Numbered from the stretch's first letter, positions 27,180 through 36,909 are shown. The stretch: 64,000 bases of DNA from Amazonocrinis nigriterrae CENA67 (GCF_016056305.1 NZ_JAECZC010000004.1:54515-118514); one strand, 5' to 3'. Numbers and translations are program-made. The notes: generated by a model not told the origin, from the letters alone.

Positions 27180-28882
27180 GTGTGGATATGAGTCTAGATA
27201 ATAATTTTTTGGGCAAAAAATGGGACATTTGCATTGTCGGTACTGGTGCAGCAGGAGGCATATTAGCACATACATTAGCTATAAATAATTTTTCAGTACT
27301 TTCCTTAGAGCAAGGAGACACAATTGATAACAACTACTTCTCAAACCAATTAAATCCTCAACATGAGCATAATTTCGGAATTGCTGCCGATATGCCTTGG
27401 CCTTTACAACAATCAGAATCATTTCACTATGACAATTTTCAAGCAAACCAGCTCTATGCTAAAAATGACATATTATCGACTTCATCCCGTTCCGCAGCAG
27501 TTTTTCATAACCATCAGATTTTTCGACTTAATGGCAAGCAGAATCTATGGAATGGTGTTTGCCTAAGATATTCAGAAAGAGATTTTCGTGGTCAAGATTA
27601 CGGAGATTCTGATTCAAACTGGCCAATTAGCTATGCAGATATTGAAAGTCACTACACAGCAGTTGAAAGATTAATAGGTGTTTGTGGTACTAAAGAAGGT
27701 CTCGATAGTTTACCTGATGGAGAATTTATTCCAGCCAAACCACTTCGTCCTGCTGACAAAATTATCATGGAAGGAGTAAAGAAAATCAGTGGAGTAAATA
27801 TTAAAGCTATTCCCAATCGGAAAGCGGTCGAAACACGTTCAGAATTCGCCCATCACTGTCAAAGTTGTGGTGGTTGTTATTATGGCTGTAGTTCTGGAAG
27901 TATTTATAAGTTTTCTAGTCATTTATTACCACGAATAATTAGCCTAAGTAATTACCAAATTATATCTAACTGTAAAGTCATACGTTTGCACAGAAAAAAA
28001 GATTCCAACCAAATTGATGCTGTCGAATGTATAGACACCAAAACACACAATAAGTTCCAAGTTGAGGCTAAGATTTTTATCCTGGCGGCTGGCGCTCTTG
28101 AGACACCACGAATACTATTTAATTCCAAGGATGATTTTTACCCACAAGGATATGCAAATAGTTCCAAAACTTTAGGATGTTACCTACAAGATAATATTAA
28201 AGCCAACGTAGGTACCTCTTTACTGAAGTTGGTTCATAGGCGTGAAAAATACGATGTTGGCTTTGGAGACAACATATTAATACCTCGATTTTTGTTCGAC
28301 AATCAAGACTTTCGTGGTGGGTATATGGCGCAATATCATAATGCCTACCCTAAACGCCCTTACTACCTAGATGGATTTGATAATTTCCCAGGATGGAGTA
28401 AAAAGTGGCTAGCAAAATTACTGTTTAACAGCTATGCTGTACTACTTTTTCAAGGGAAACCTGATGTTAAGAAATCAAACCGCGTTGTCCCCAGCCAAGA
28501 GCAAGATATTTATGGAATTCCCAAAATTGATGTTTATTATGAAATGACAGAAAATGATCGACGTATGCAGCAAAGTATGATTCTATACGGTAAGCAGATC
28601 CTACACAAATGCTCAGGAACTTTAATTTTTACATACACATCACAGCCAGGAAACTCAATTCACTATGCTGGTACGTGTCGCATGGCAAAAAATAGTTATG
28701 AGGGAGTTGTGGATAAAAATTTAAGGTCGTTCGACCACGAAAATCTTTACATTTGCGATGGTAGTGTCATACCTGAAATATCTGAAAAGAACTATACATT
28801 GACAATTATGGCTTTAGCTCATCGTCTGGCATCATATTTATCTAAAAATTGCAGCTATTTGGCTGTAAATTTGTACAAATAG
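27176..28882 (+). CDS. GMC-family FAD oxidoreductase
   Basis: Flavoenzyme of the glucose-methanol-choline family. N-terminal ADP-binding motif is VGTGAAGG near residue 22-29. The C-terminal block has HYAGTCRMAKNSYEGVVD and YICDGSVIPEISEKNYTLT, typical of GMC enzymes. A Cys-rich C-x2-C-x2-C-x3-C motif at residues 228, 231, 234 and 238 (CQSCGGCYYGC) is seen in sugar- and alcohol-oxidising GMC members. It overlaps the SDR gene by 4 nt (ATGA), so both act likely on the same substrate, for example oxidation then reduction or epimerisation of a hydroxyl group. Codon use is AT-rich like its neighbours. Confidence 0.85.
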   Translation: MSVDMSLDNNFLGKKWDICIVGTGAAGGILAHTLAINNFSVLSLEQGDTIDNNYFSNQLNPQHEHNFGIAADMPWPLQQSESFHYDNFQANQLYAKNDILSTSSRSAAVFHNHQIFRLNGKQNLWNGVCLRYSERDFRGQDYGDSDSNWPISYADIESHYTAVERLIGVCGTKEGLDSLPDGEFIPAKPLRPADKIIMEGVKKISGVNIKAIPNRKAVETRSEFAHHCQSCGGCYYGCSSGSIYKFSSHLLPRIISLSNYQIISNCKVIRLHRKKDSNQIDAVECIDTKTHNKFQVEAKIFILAAGALETPRILFNSKDDFYPQGYANSSKTLGCYLQDNIKANVGTSLLKLVHRREKYDVGFGDNILIPRFLFDNQDFRGGYMAQYHNAYPKRPYYLDGFDNFPGWSKKWLAKLLFNSYAVLLFQGKPDVKKSNRVVPSQEQDIYGIPKIDVYYEMTENDRRMQQSMILYGKQILHKCSGTLIFTYTSQPGNSIHYAGTCRMAKNSYEGVVDKNLRSFDHENLYICDGSVIPEISEKNYTLTIMALAHRLASYLSKNCSYLAVNLYK

Positions 28883-29138
28883 TATAGCGAAAATCTTCGT
28901 CAAATCTTGTTTCTTCTTCTTCAAGTGATACTCATATTTGTCTTGTAAATAGTGGTATTGCTGTTAGCACGGGGCATTATACTATTTCTCTATAAAATTG
29001 AGCTTAATTCGACCCTCCTATAGTCCCACCTTGCCAACGGTAGGTAATTATTAAGCGCATTTTTGCAGAAAATTAGTATTAGTGAAGTTATGATTTTAGC
29101 CCTACCTCAAAATACAAAGTAATTTAGGTATCATGATC

Positions 29139-30446
29139 ATGAATAAGCAACGTCTTCGTATTGCGATTATTACAGGATTATACGCGCCTTTTTTATCTGG
29201 AATTTCGATAGGAGTACATCAACGGGTTAAATGGTTATTACAACAGGGTCATGAAGTCTTTCTTATCCATCCTGGAGTTAATGAATTATATTCCCAAGAG
29301 ATTTTTAAGCGTTCCATACCGGGTATTGAAGAAGTTCAATCATTCTCCAATTTTTCTTCTTATACTTATCCAACTCAACCACTAATTTTTTATAAGTCTC
29401 TTCCTGTACCATTGCACTATTCCTACTGGAATGATACAAAGTTACTCTTAAATTTTGAGCCTGATATTGTGGTTGTTGAAGAAGCACCACAAATGATCGG
29501 TTATTATTCATTTTTTTTTCAAGGTTATGGTCGTCTCATTGGTAGTGAATATGCAAAGCTAACTGGTACTCCTACGATAACTCTCTTCCATACAGATATA
29601 ATTGCCTATATTAAATATTACTTAGGCGATCTATTTTTCTGTTTGATTAGTCCTATTATTCCTACTCTGATCAAACATTTTAGTGAAGCTTATGATGTCA
29701 ATTACTTTTCTTCTCAAGAACAGCTTGCTCGATATAGAAAAATGAAACTCCAGCGTGGAGAATATCTTCCTTATCAGGGGGTCGATTGCAACAAATTTCA
29801 TCCCCAAAACATTTGTTATGATCCAATTCCTGATGATCATCGACCAACCCTGTTATTTGTTGGGCGCATTAGTGCAGAAAAAAATGTCAGCCTACTTTTA
29901 CAAGCATATCCACTCATTGCTGCTAGAATTCCTGATGTTCATTTAGTCATGGTCGGTAGTGGCCCCCTATACTCCAAAATCCAGCGACACGCTCAAAAAT
30001 TTGGTTCTGGTATTACTATGTGGGGTGAGTCTTACGGTAAACAACTGTTAGGTTGGTTTGCTCGTGCTGATGTCTTTGTGAATCCCTCTGTGAGTGAAAA
30101 CTTCTGCACTACAAATAACGAAGCACTTGCTTCTGGTACTCCTGTAGTTGCAGCACTCGCCCCATCAACCGCAGAACAAGTAACTCCCGGTTACAACGGT
30201 TTTTTAGCTGAACCTAATAACCCAAAAGATTTTGCTCAAAAGGTGATTACTATTCTGGAGAATCCTGACTTGAAAGCAAAGATGACTCAACAAGCTCGTC
30301 CTTCCATACTCAAGTTTGATTGGTCAGCATGTATGGAAAAGTTTGAAGACAAGCTTTACCAGCATATTAACTCCCGTTTGCCCAGATTTGCCCGCACTGC
30401 TGACTCAATTCGCCAGGATGATAGTCGCAAGTATCACAATAAATAA
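29139..30446 (+). CDS. Glycosyltransferase family 4
   Basis: GT-B glycosyltransferase, 435 residues from the ATG at 29139 (an ATG at 29133 is also in frame). N-terminal ITGLYAPFLSGISIGVHQR, then the C-terminal domain LLFVGRISAEKNVSLLL, VMVGSGPL and the E-x7-E motif within VSENFCTTNNEALASG are visible. It lies 250 nt downstream of the GMC gene on the same strand and ends at a strong terminator, so it may belong to the same pathway (a glycosylated oxidised lipid or terpenoid is one option). The donor sugar is unknown. Confidence 0.85.
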   Translation: MNKQRLRIAIITGLYAPFLSGISIGVHQRVKWLLQQGHEVFLIHPGVNELYSQEIFKRSIPGIEEVQSFSNFSSYTYPTQPLIFYKSLPVPLHYSYWNDTKLLLNFEPDIVVVEEAPQMIGYYSFFFQGYGRLIGSEYAKLTGTPTITLFHTDIIAYIKYYLGDLFFCLISPIIPTLIKHFSEAYDVNYFSSQEQLARYRKMKLQRGEYLPYQGVDCNKFHPQNICYDPIPDDHRPTLLFVGRISAEKNVSLLLQAYPLIAARIPDVHLVMVGSGPLYSKIQRHAQKFGSGITMWGESYGKQLLGWFARADVFVNPSVSENFCTTNNEALASGTPVVAALAPSTAEQVTPGYNGFLAEPNNPKDFAQKVITILENPDLKAKMTQQARPSILKFDWSACMEKFEDKLYQHINSRLPRFARTADSIRQDDSRKYHNK

Positions 30447-30475
30447 ACTGGCTGAATGAGACCACATAGGTATCA

Positions 30476-30510
30476 GAGACGGGGGAATAGCTTATTCCCC
30501 CGTCTCTTTC
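30476..30510 (+). terminator. Strong rho-independent terminator-like hairpin
   Basis: Perfect 14-bp stem: gagacgggggaata (30476-30489), 3-nt loop, tattcccccgtctc (30493-30506), followed by ttt. Located 30 nt after the GT4 stop. Confidence 0.8.
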
Positions 30511-30896
30511 GTAGCGAATATGGTACTCAGACAGTAAATTCTTCCTAGTGTAGGTACTTAGTTCCATCTGCCGAGGCAATTTTAGCATCACCCCAAACTG
30601 ACGGAAGATTTAAAGCATTGTAGCGGTTAATAAGTAGATCAACTTTGAAAAACGTAAAATAGAGTTTTTGCGATTACTTCGCTACACTTCGTTGCGCTAG
30701 TAATGACATTTCACGTTTAATTAGGTTGAGCTACTTATGTACAACAGTTGCTTGAATGCATTTACGATTCATTTTGATGAAAACTAGGGTTTGATGACTG
30801 ATGACTGTGATTATTCATCGGTCAACTACTCTGACAGATGATTATGCAATTTAGATGTGTTTGAGCTTTGTTGAGCAATAACCCGATTTTGTCGTC
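30511..30896. other. Intergenic, no gene recognised
   Basis: About 385 nt between the GT4 terminator and the convergent small zinc-ribbon gene. It contains short phrases common in Nostocales spacers (ttgatgactgatgactg) but no ORF with coding character. Confidence 0.5.
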
Positions 30897-31148
30897 TTAT
30901 GCTGGCACATTTTGTACCCCGATCCAGCCAGTTACAGTTTTGCGCTTGGTATTGTAATTTCTGGTATTGGTATTTTCCACTTTCTCAAGATTTGTAGATA
31001 ATTCATTTACCACAACCTCTGCCAATGAACCAGAATGAATTGCACTAAATACTGGCATATCTTGCCAACAATGACGGCAAAACCAGGAGATTTCGGAACC
31101 ACGTACATGTTGTAGAAGTAATCCAGAACAGCAAGGACAGTAATTCAT
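30897..31148 (-). CDS. Small zinc-ribbon-like protein
   Basis: An 83-residue protein starting MNYCPCCSGLLLQHVRGSEI. The N-terminal half has CPCC (Cys4, Cys6, Cys7) and, about 20 residues on, WFCRHCWQDMP, a pair of knuckles typical of small zinc ribbons. The second half is polar and Asn/Thr-rich, probably disordered. I recall many similar short cyanobacterial proteins with a CPCC..CxxC start, but no function is known. It has its own upstream region of about 470 nt shared with the divergent PEP-synthase-like gene. Confidence 0.6.
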   Translation of the reverse strand: MNYCPCCSGLLLQHVRGSEISWFCRHCWQDMPVFSAIHSGSLAEVVVNELSTNLEKVENTNTRNYNTKRKTVTGWIGVQNVPA

Positions 31149-31622
31149 ATTTTTTGAAACCCTGATTGTAAAAAAGTGTGTTGGATATGAAAGCGGTCAG
31201 TTGACAAGCCAGCAGTAATTCAAAGAACTATTTATACTTCGAGGATAGCTATCAAATATGAGGAAGTTGTGAAGAAAATCATATTATTCAATTTATTTTA
31301 ATATTTATACATAATTGATTAAGTAATCACCCTTAAATAGCGTTTTAAAGTTTTACATCTACGGTTAACAGTAGTGATGTTTTAGACTTAGCGTATGCTT
31401 GATGCTTAGTTGCTAGACTCAATTTCAAGCAGTTCACAAGACATTAGCTCTTCAACACCAAATGATCCCAAGATTTCTGGTCTCTCCTACATGCCAAATG
31501 TGAATGTAAGTTCCTACTAGCTTTATCCTCACAAGATCCTCAAATTAACTCCCTATAAAGATGAAGGGTGAAACTTAGAAGTAAATTAAATTACTACACA
31601 GCTTTTAAGTATTTTGATTCTT
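31149..31622. other. Divergent intergenic region
   Basis: About 470 nt between the divergently transcribed zinc-ribbon and PEP-synthase-like genes. AT-rich, presumably holding both promoters. No repeat, hairpin or RNA gene was recognised. Confidence 0.5.
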
Positions 31623-34175
31623 ATGGAACTCACAGGGATGTTAGAAATACTTGTACATTCAAACAATAAAAATCCAATCTCTAAAGAACAAGCCTTGGTT
31701 TTACCTTTGAGCAATGTAGGGATTGCAGACATCCCATTAGTAGGCAGTAAAAACGCTTCTCTCGGTGAAATGATGCAGCAATTGCGGCGCAAAGGAGTGA
31801 AAGTTCCTACAGGCTTTGCCACAACTGCTCATGCTTATAGGTGTTTTATTTCTTCAACAGGGTTAGAAGCAAAACTGAAAGAGATATTTGTAAACTTAGA
31901 TGTCGAGAATCTCACAAATCTAAGGCAGTGTGGCAAAAAAGCCAGACTACTGATGCTGCAAACTCCCTTGCCTCAAAAATTACAGCAAGCGATCGCTCTT
32001 GCTTACCACAAACTCTGCCAAAATTATGGTGCTGATACTGATGTCGCAGTCCGTTCTAGTGCCATAGCTCAAGATTTACCCGATGTTAACTTTGACAGTC
32101 AGCAAGAAACTTTCTTAAATGTCCGTGGATTAGAAGCTGTCTTAGAATCCTGCCACAAATGTTTTGCTTCAATATTTACAGACCGTGCCATTTTCTACCG
32201 ACAAATCAAAGGCTTAGACCACTTTAACATCGCCCTATCGGTAGGCGTGCAAAAAATGGTGCGTGCTGACTTAGCAACTGCTGGTGTCATGTTCTCCATC
32301 GACACAGAGACAGGTTTTAAAGATGCTGCCCTGATTACCGCAGCTTACGGTTTAGGTGAAAATGTTGTCCAGGGAACAGTTAACCCCGATGAATATTTAG
32401 TATTTAAACCTACCTTACAACAGGGATACCGCCCAATTATTAAAAAGGGCTTGGGTACTAAAGAAATTAAAATGGTCTATGACCTGGAAGGCTTCAAATT
32501 AACTAAAAATATCTCCGTTCCAACAAATGAACGTATTCTATTTGCACTTAACGATGACGAAATTTTACAACTGGCAAACTGGGCTTGCATCATTGAAGAA
32601 CACTATTCCCAAGTGTATGGTACTTACACACCTATGGATATTGAGTGGGCAAAAGACGGCTTAACTAATGAATTGTTTATCGTCCAAGCACGGAAAGAAA
32701 CGGTGCAATCACAGAAGAAGGAAAACGTGCTGCGTAGCTATTGGCTTGTAGGGGAAGCAGGGGAGAAGGGGTGCAGGGAAGCAAGGGTGCAGGGGTGCAG
32801 GGGTGCAGAGGTGCAGGGGAGCGAATTCTTGAATAATTTCTCCTCATCCCCCCATCCTCTTGTGACTGGTAGTAGCGTTGGTGAAACGATCGCCCAAGGC
32901 AAAGCTAGAGTCATTCTAGATATACATCAACTCCACCAGTTTCAATCAGGAGAGGTGTTAGTAACAAATCATATCGACGCTAATTGGGAACCGATTATGA
33001 AACGCGCCAGTGCTATTGTTACCAATTTTGGCGGGCGAACTTGTGACGGGGCAATTCTTGCTAGGAAAATGGGAATTCCGGCGATCGTTGGTTGCGGTAA
33101 TGCTACTAATATTTTAAAGACAGGGCAAGAAATCACCGTTAGTTGTGCCGAAGGTCAAACTGGAAAGGTTTACCAAGGTTTATTGCCCTACGAAGTCCAA
33201 GAAGTGCCATTGGAGAAACTACCCCGCACCCAAACCCAAATCATGCTCAATGTCAGTAATCCAGAAGAAGTCTTTGGCTTGACTAATATTCCCAATAATG
33301 GGGTAGGATTAGTGCGGATGGAATTGATCATTGCTAACCAAATTAAAGTACATCCTCTGGCGTTGATTCACTTCGATGAATTAGAAGACCAACTTGCCAA
33401 ATACAAAATTACTGAATTAACTGCTCAATATGCAGACAAAGCACAATTGTTTGTAGATAAATTAGCACAAAGTGTAGGTGCGATCGCTGCTGCTTTTTAC
33501 CCCAAACCTGTAATTGTCCGCTTCTCAGACTTCAAAAACAACGAATACGCCCATCTCTTGGGTGGTAAGCAGTTTGAACCCACAGAAAAAAACCCCATAA
33601 TTGGCTGGCGTGGTGCTTCTCGCTACTACGATCAACGCTATCGTGAAGGTTTTGCCTTGGAATGCCAAGCAATGAAGCTAGTACGCAATCAAATGGGCTT
33701 AACCAACGTCATTTTAATGATTCCCTTCTGCCGTACTCCCCAAGAAGGTCGGCGCGTGCTAGCAGAAATGGCAAAATGTGGTTTGGTGCGGCGAGAAAAT
33801 AACTTGCAAGTTTATGTGATGTGCGAGTTACCTAGTAACGTGCAACTAGCAGATGAATTTAGTCAAATATTTGATGGCTTCTCCATTGGCTCAAATGACT
33901 TGACACAATTAACACTAGGAATAGATCGGAATTCTGAGTTAGTAGCCCATCTGTTTGATGAACGGGATGAAGCAGTGCAGCGAAGTATTGCTTGTGCGAT
34001 CGCTACTGTCAAACAGTACGGACGTAAAATTGGTATCTGCGGTCAAGCAGCTAACGATTATCCAGAATTTGCTCGCTTTCTAGTAGAACAAGGCATTGAT
34101 TCCATCAGTCTTAACCCGGACACGGCACTCAAAATACTACTAGAAATTGCCGCCACGGAAGAACGCGCTCATTAA
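31623..34175 (+). CDS. PEP synthase paralogue lacking the catalytic His
   Basis: Full-length member of the phosphoenolpyruvate synthase/PPDK family: N-terminal ATP-grasp part (GSKNASLGEMM, VRSSAIAQDLPD, FTDRAIFYR), swivelling phosphohistidine domain, and C-terminal PEP/pyruvate barrel (RFSDFKNNEYAHLLGG, FSIGSNDLTQLTLGIDR, KIGICGQAANDYPEF with the conserved Cys). The usual GGRTCHAAI motif, whose His carries the phosphate, reads GGRTCDGAI: codon GAC at 33045-33047. The ATP-grasp motif is also altered (SSAIAQD instead of SSATAED). An in-frame STRR (32749-32862) is inserted in the linker between the first two domains. I therefore expect no normal PEP synthesis. Start chosen at the ATG at 31623; TTG at 31614 is the alternative. 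Confidence 0.85.
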   Translation: MELTGMLEILVHSNNKNPISKEQALVLPLSNVGIADIPLVGSKNASLGEMMQQLRRKGVKVPTGFATTAHAYRCFISSTGLEAKLKEIFVNLDVENLTNLRQCGKKARLLMLQTPLPQKLQQAIALAYHKLCQNYGADTDVAVRSSAIAQDLPDVNFDSQQETFLNVRGLEAVLESCHKCFASIFTDRAIFYRQIKGLDHFNIALSVGVQKMVRADLATAGVMFSIDTETGFKDAALITAAYGLGENVVQGTVNPDEYLVFKPTLQQGYRPIIKKGLGTKEIKMVYDLEGFKLTKNISVPTNERILFALNDDEILQLANWACIIEEHYSQVYGTYTPMDIEWAKDGLTNELFIVQARKETVQSQKKENVLRSYWLVGEAGEKGCREARVQGCRGAEVQGSEFLNNFSSSPHPLVTGSSVGETIAQGKARVILDIHQLHQFQSGEVLVTNHIDANWEPIMKRASAIVTNFGGRTCDGAILARKMGIPAIVGCGNATNILKTGQEITVSCAEGQTGKVYQGLLPYEVQEVPLEKLPRTQTQIMLNVSNPEEVFGLTNIPNNGVGLVRMELIIANQIKVHPLALIHFDELEDQLAKYKITELTAQYADKAQLFVDKLAQSVGAIAAAFYPKPVIVRFSDFKNNEYAHLLGGKQFEPTEKNPIIGWRGASRYYDQRYREGFALECQAMKLVRNQMGLTNVILMIPFCRTPQEGRRVLAEMAKCGLVRRENNLQVYVMCELPSNVQLADEFSQIFDGFSIGSNDLTQLTLGIDRNSELVAHLFDERDEAVQRSIACAIATVKQYGRKIGICGQAANDYPEFARFLVEQGIDSISLNPDTALKILLEIAATEERAH
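32749..32862. repeat. In-frame STRR insertion in the PEP-synthase-like gene
   Basis: Purine-rich gcaggggt/gtgcaggg units (about 32756-32822) followed by a tcctcatcccccc tract. It keeps the reading frame and adds about 38 residues (GCREARVQGCRGAEVQG core) at the border between the ATP-grasp and phosphohistidine domains. Confidence 0.85.
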
Positions 34176-34189
34176 TTATAGTAGAAAAG

Positions 34190-34270
34190 TTGCAGGTCGA
34201 TACATTAATTGACTCTCCGGGGCGTACAGCTGTACGCCCCAAAGAGGTATCGGTTGGATTCTTTTTTCAA
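34190..34270. repeat. Dispersed repeat with 22-nt perfect palindrome, copy 1
   Basis: Core 34219-34240 is a perfect palindrome (ggggcgtacag / ctgtacgcccc), followed by a conserved attcttttttcaaattg tail. A second, partly degenerate copy in the same orientation is at about 50579-50670. It lies just downstream of the PEP-synthase-like gene and may serve as its terminator. The rest of 34176-34516 is AT-rich spacer upstream of the PBP gene. Confidence 0.75.
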
Positions 34271-34516
34271 ATTGCGATGATGTTAAATTTAATTCTTAAC
34301 TTTTGACTTGATCTTTTCTAACTTTAGTCAGAGGGTAATATTTTAGAACTCATCACAATAGGTAGTTATCTTCTACACTCTACTCAAAGTTAGCAGATTA
34401 TTTGACAAGCAATTTATTTACTTTGGCAACTATCAAGGTACAGTTGCCAAAAATTACTTCACCAGTTTCGCTAAATAAATTGTAGTTGTATTTACAAGTG
34501 AGGAAGTGCAATTACC

Positions 34517-36460
34517 GTGTCTTCGTCAGAAACTTTTGAACAACAGCAACCACAAATCCAGACTTCACCTAGTTTCGAGTTTTGGAGACAAGTAGGACAA
34601 ATTACTGGTGGTACTCTCTTAACAATCGCGATGTTGACAACTTCTGTTGTCGCTGGAGGATTGGTTGGTTTAGCCATTAGTTTCCGTAATTTACCACAGG
34701 TTGGACAAATGCGGAACTTCACACCCGCAGAAACAACTTACATTTATGACATCAAAGGCAAACTTTTAGTTGGTTTACATGGAGAAGCCAACAGAAAAAA
34801 TGTTCCTCTAGATCAAATTTCCCCAAATTTAAAACGCGCAGTCTTAGCCAGTGAAGATAGTTATTTCTACCACCACCACGGTATTGATCCAGGAGGTATC
34901 GGACGTGCTGCGATAGTGAACTGGACAGCAGGTGGTGTGCATGAAGGTGGTTCTACCATCACCATGCAATTGGTGAAAAATATCTTTTTATCTCAAAAAC
35001 GTGCTTTTACCCGCAAAATAGCAGAAGCGGTACTAGCAATTCGCCTAGAGCAAATTCTCAGTAAAGACCGGATTTTAGAAATGTACCTCAATCAGGTTTA
35101 TTGGGGTCATAATAACTATGGTGCAGAAACAGCAGCACAGACTTATTTTAATAAATCAGCTGTTGATTTAACTTTGGCCGAATCAGCAATGATGGCGGGT
35201 TTAATTCAGGCCCCAGAAGAATTTAGTCCTTTTGTGAATAAGAATTTGGCTATAGAAAAGCAAAGGCAAGTATTGGGACGGATGCTAGAATTGCAATGGA
35301 TTAGCAAGCAAGAATATGATGATGCTCTCCGGCAAGAAATTAAACTTGGTAAAATTAAGTCATTTCAAGCTAGTCTCTTTCCTTATGTTACCAATGCAGT
35401 GTCGCAGGAATTAATTAAAAAGTTTGGGCGTGATGCAGTGCTTAAAGGGGGAATGCGGGTACAAACTACCGTAGCCACCGATTTGCAAATGCTGGCAGAA
35501 CAAACTATCAAAAAATGGCATAAAACTCTTGAAGAGCAAGGGTTAAATAACAATCAAATGGCTTTAGTGGCTATTGACCCACGTACCCACTTTGTCAAAG
35601 CATTGGTAGGTGGTGTGGACTCAAAAAAGAGCGAATTTAACCGCGCAACTCAAGCGCAGCGTCAGCCAGGCTCTTCTTTTAAGCCGTTTGTTTATTACAC
35701 TGCCTTTGCTAGCGGCAAGTTTACACCAGATACAACGGTGCTTGATACCCCAGTCAGCTACCCTGATATTGATGGTTTGTACTCTCCACACAACTACGAT
35801 AATACCTTTAAGGGTGAAATATCGATTCGTACTGCTTTAGCACAGTCTCGGAATGTGCCAGCAGTGAAGATTGGCAAAGCGGTAGGAATAGATAAAGTTA
35901 TAAAAACTTGCCGTACTTTGGGAATTATGAGTCCGATGGAACCCGTGAGTTCTTTGCCATTAGGTGCCATCGGTGTTACTCCATTGGAAATGGCTAGTGC
36001 TTATGCTACCTTTGCTAATTATGGCTGGCGATCGCCCCCAACGCTCATTGCTCGTGTTAAAGATAGCAGTGGTAATGTCTTACTAGATAATACTCCTAAG
36101 CCTAAGCTAGTTCTTAACCCTTGGGCATCAGCCACAATTTTAGATGTGATGCAGTCGGTAGTTAAAGAAGGAACTGGTAGAGGTGCTGCTATAGAAGGTC
36201 GTCCAGTCGCAGGCAAAACTGGCACAACTTCTTCAGAGAAGGATATCTGGTTTATAGGTACAGTACCACAATTAACAACTGCCATCTGGGTAGGAAGAGA
36301 TGACAACAAACAATTAGCTCACGGTGCCACAGGCGGAGGTATGGTTACTCCCATCTGGCAAGATTTTATGCAGAAGGCACTTAAAAATGTACCAGTCAAC
36401 AACTTTAAGCCACCTTCTCAGTTTTCTCGCCCCAAATCAATTAAAAAGGCTCAAAATTAA
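34517..36460 (+). CDS. Class A penicillin-binding protein (GT51 + transpeptidase)
   Basis: Bifunctional peptidoglycan synthase. Start is GTG at 34517 (product begins with MSSSETFEQQQ). One N-terminal membrane helix lies at about 35-57. The GT51 domain shows EDSYFYHHHGID, the GGSTITMQLVKN motif and EMYLNQVYWG. The transpeptidase domain shows the catalytic SxxK in QPGSSFKPF, SRN in AQSRNVP and KTG in AGKTGTT. The 647-residue length matches PBP1-type enzymes of cyanobacteria. It stands as a single transcription unit. Confidence 0.93.
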   Translation: MSSSETFEQQQPQIQTSPSFEFWRQVGQITGGTLLTIAMLTTSVVAGGLVGLAISFRNLPQVGQMRNFTPAETTYIYDIKGKLLVGLHGEANRKNVPLDQISPNLKRAVLASEDSYFYHHHGIDPGGIGRAAIVNWTAGGVHEGGSTITMQLVKNIFLSQKRAFTRKIAEAVLAIRLEQILSKDRILEMYLNQVYWGHNNYGAETAAQTYFNKSAVDLTLAESAMMAGLIQAPEEFSPFVNKNLAIEKQRQVLGRMLELQWISKQEYDDALRQEIKLGKIKSFQASLFPYVTNAVSQELIKKFGRDAVLKGGMRVQTTVATDLQMLAEQTIKKWHKTLEEQGLNNNQMALVAIDPRTHFVKALVGGVDSKKSEFNRATQAQRQPGSSFKPFVYYTAFASGKFTPDTTVLDTPVSYPDIDGLYSPHNYDNTFKGEISIRTALAQSRNVPAVKIGKAVGIDKVIKTCRTLGIMSPMEPVSSLPLGAIGVTPLEMASAYATFANYGWRSPPTLIARVKDSSGNVLLDNTPKPKLVLNPWASATILDVMQSVVKEGTGRGAAIEGRPVAGKTGTTSSEKDIWFIGTVPQLTTAIWVGRDDNKQLAHGATGGGMVTPIWQDFMQKALKNVPVNNFKPPSQFSRPKSIKKAQN

Positions 36461-36487
36461 CTGTTGTTAGGTAAAACACAATTAATA

Positions 36488-36570
36488 CCATTTTGGATTT
36501 TGGATTTTGCGGAAAGTTGTCAGGAGGGTTTCCCTCCTGACAACTTTCCAAGACGGATTTTAGATTGTGA
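36488..36570. repeat. Palindromic dispersed repeat, copy 2
   Basis: Inverse-oriented second copy of the element at 1602-1701. Perfect 18-bp stem (36511-36528 with 36532-36549) with a ttt loop, flanked by the same AAAATCC-rich outer arms. Just downstream of the PBP gene. Confidence 0.85.
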
Positions 36571-36798
36571 ATCCCCTTGTGCATTCGGGTTTTATAAATC
36601 AATCTGTCGCAATTATTTTTAAAATTGGTATAAGTTGCATAACTTATCTAGTTGTTTTTTGTCATTAGTCATTAGTCCTGTGTCTTTTGTAAATACAAAT
36701 GCATAATGACAGTCTTAACCAGATAATTTGCAATTGAAATGCACATTAACTCGTAGATTTTACCAATTTGAAAAATGATTGGAACAGATGGATAGCTG

Positions 36799-36905
36799 GT
36801 AGGGGCGGGTTCACCCAGATCATCATTAAATTAATATTGATAATATTTTTAAACCCGCCCCTACTGAGTTTTACAATCCAAAATCTAAAATCTAAAATCC
36901 AAAAT
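36799..36905. repeat. GGGGCGGG inverted repeat and AAAATCT tandem units
   Basis: Inverted repeat gtaggggcgggtt (36799-36811) and aacccgcccctac (36852-36864), followed by about four aaaatcta/aaaatcca heptamers (36876-36905). It separates the PBP gene from the convergent glycosyltransferase gene and could act as a bidirectional terminator. No gene in 36571-36798. Confidence 0.7.
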
Positions 36906-36909
36906 AGTA

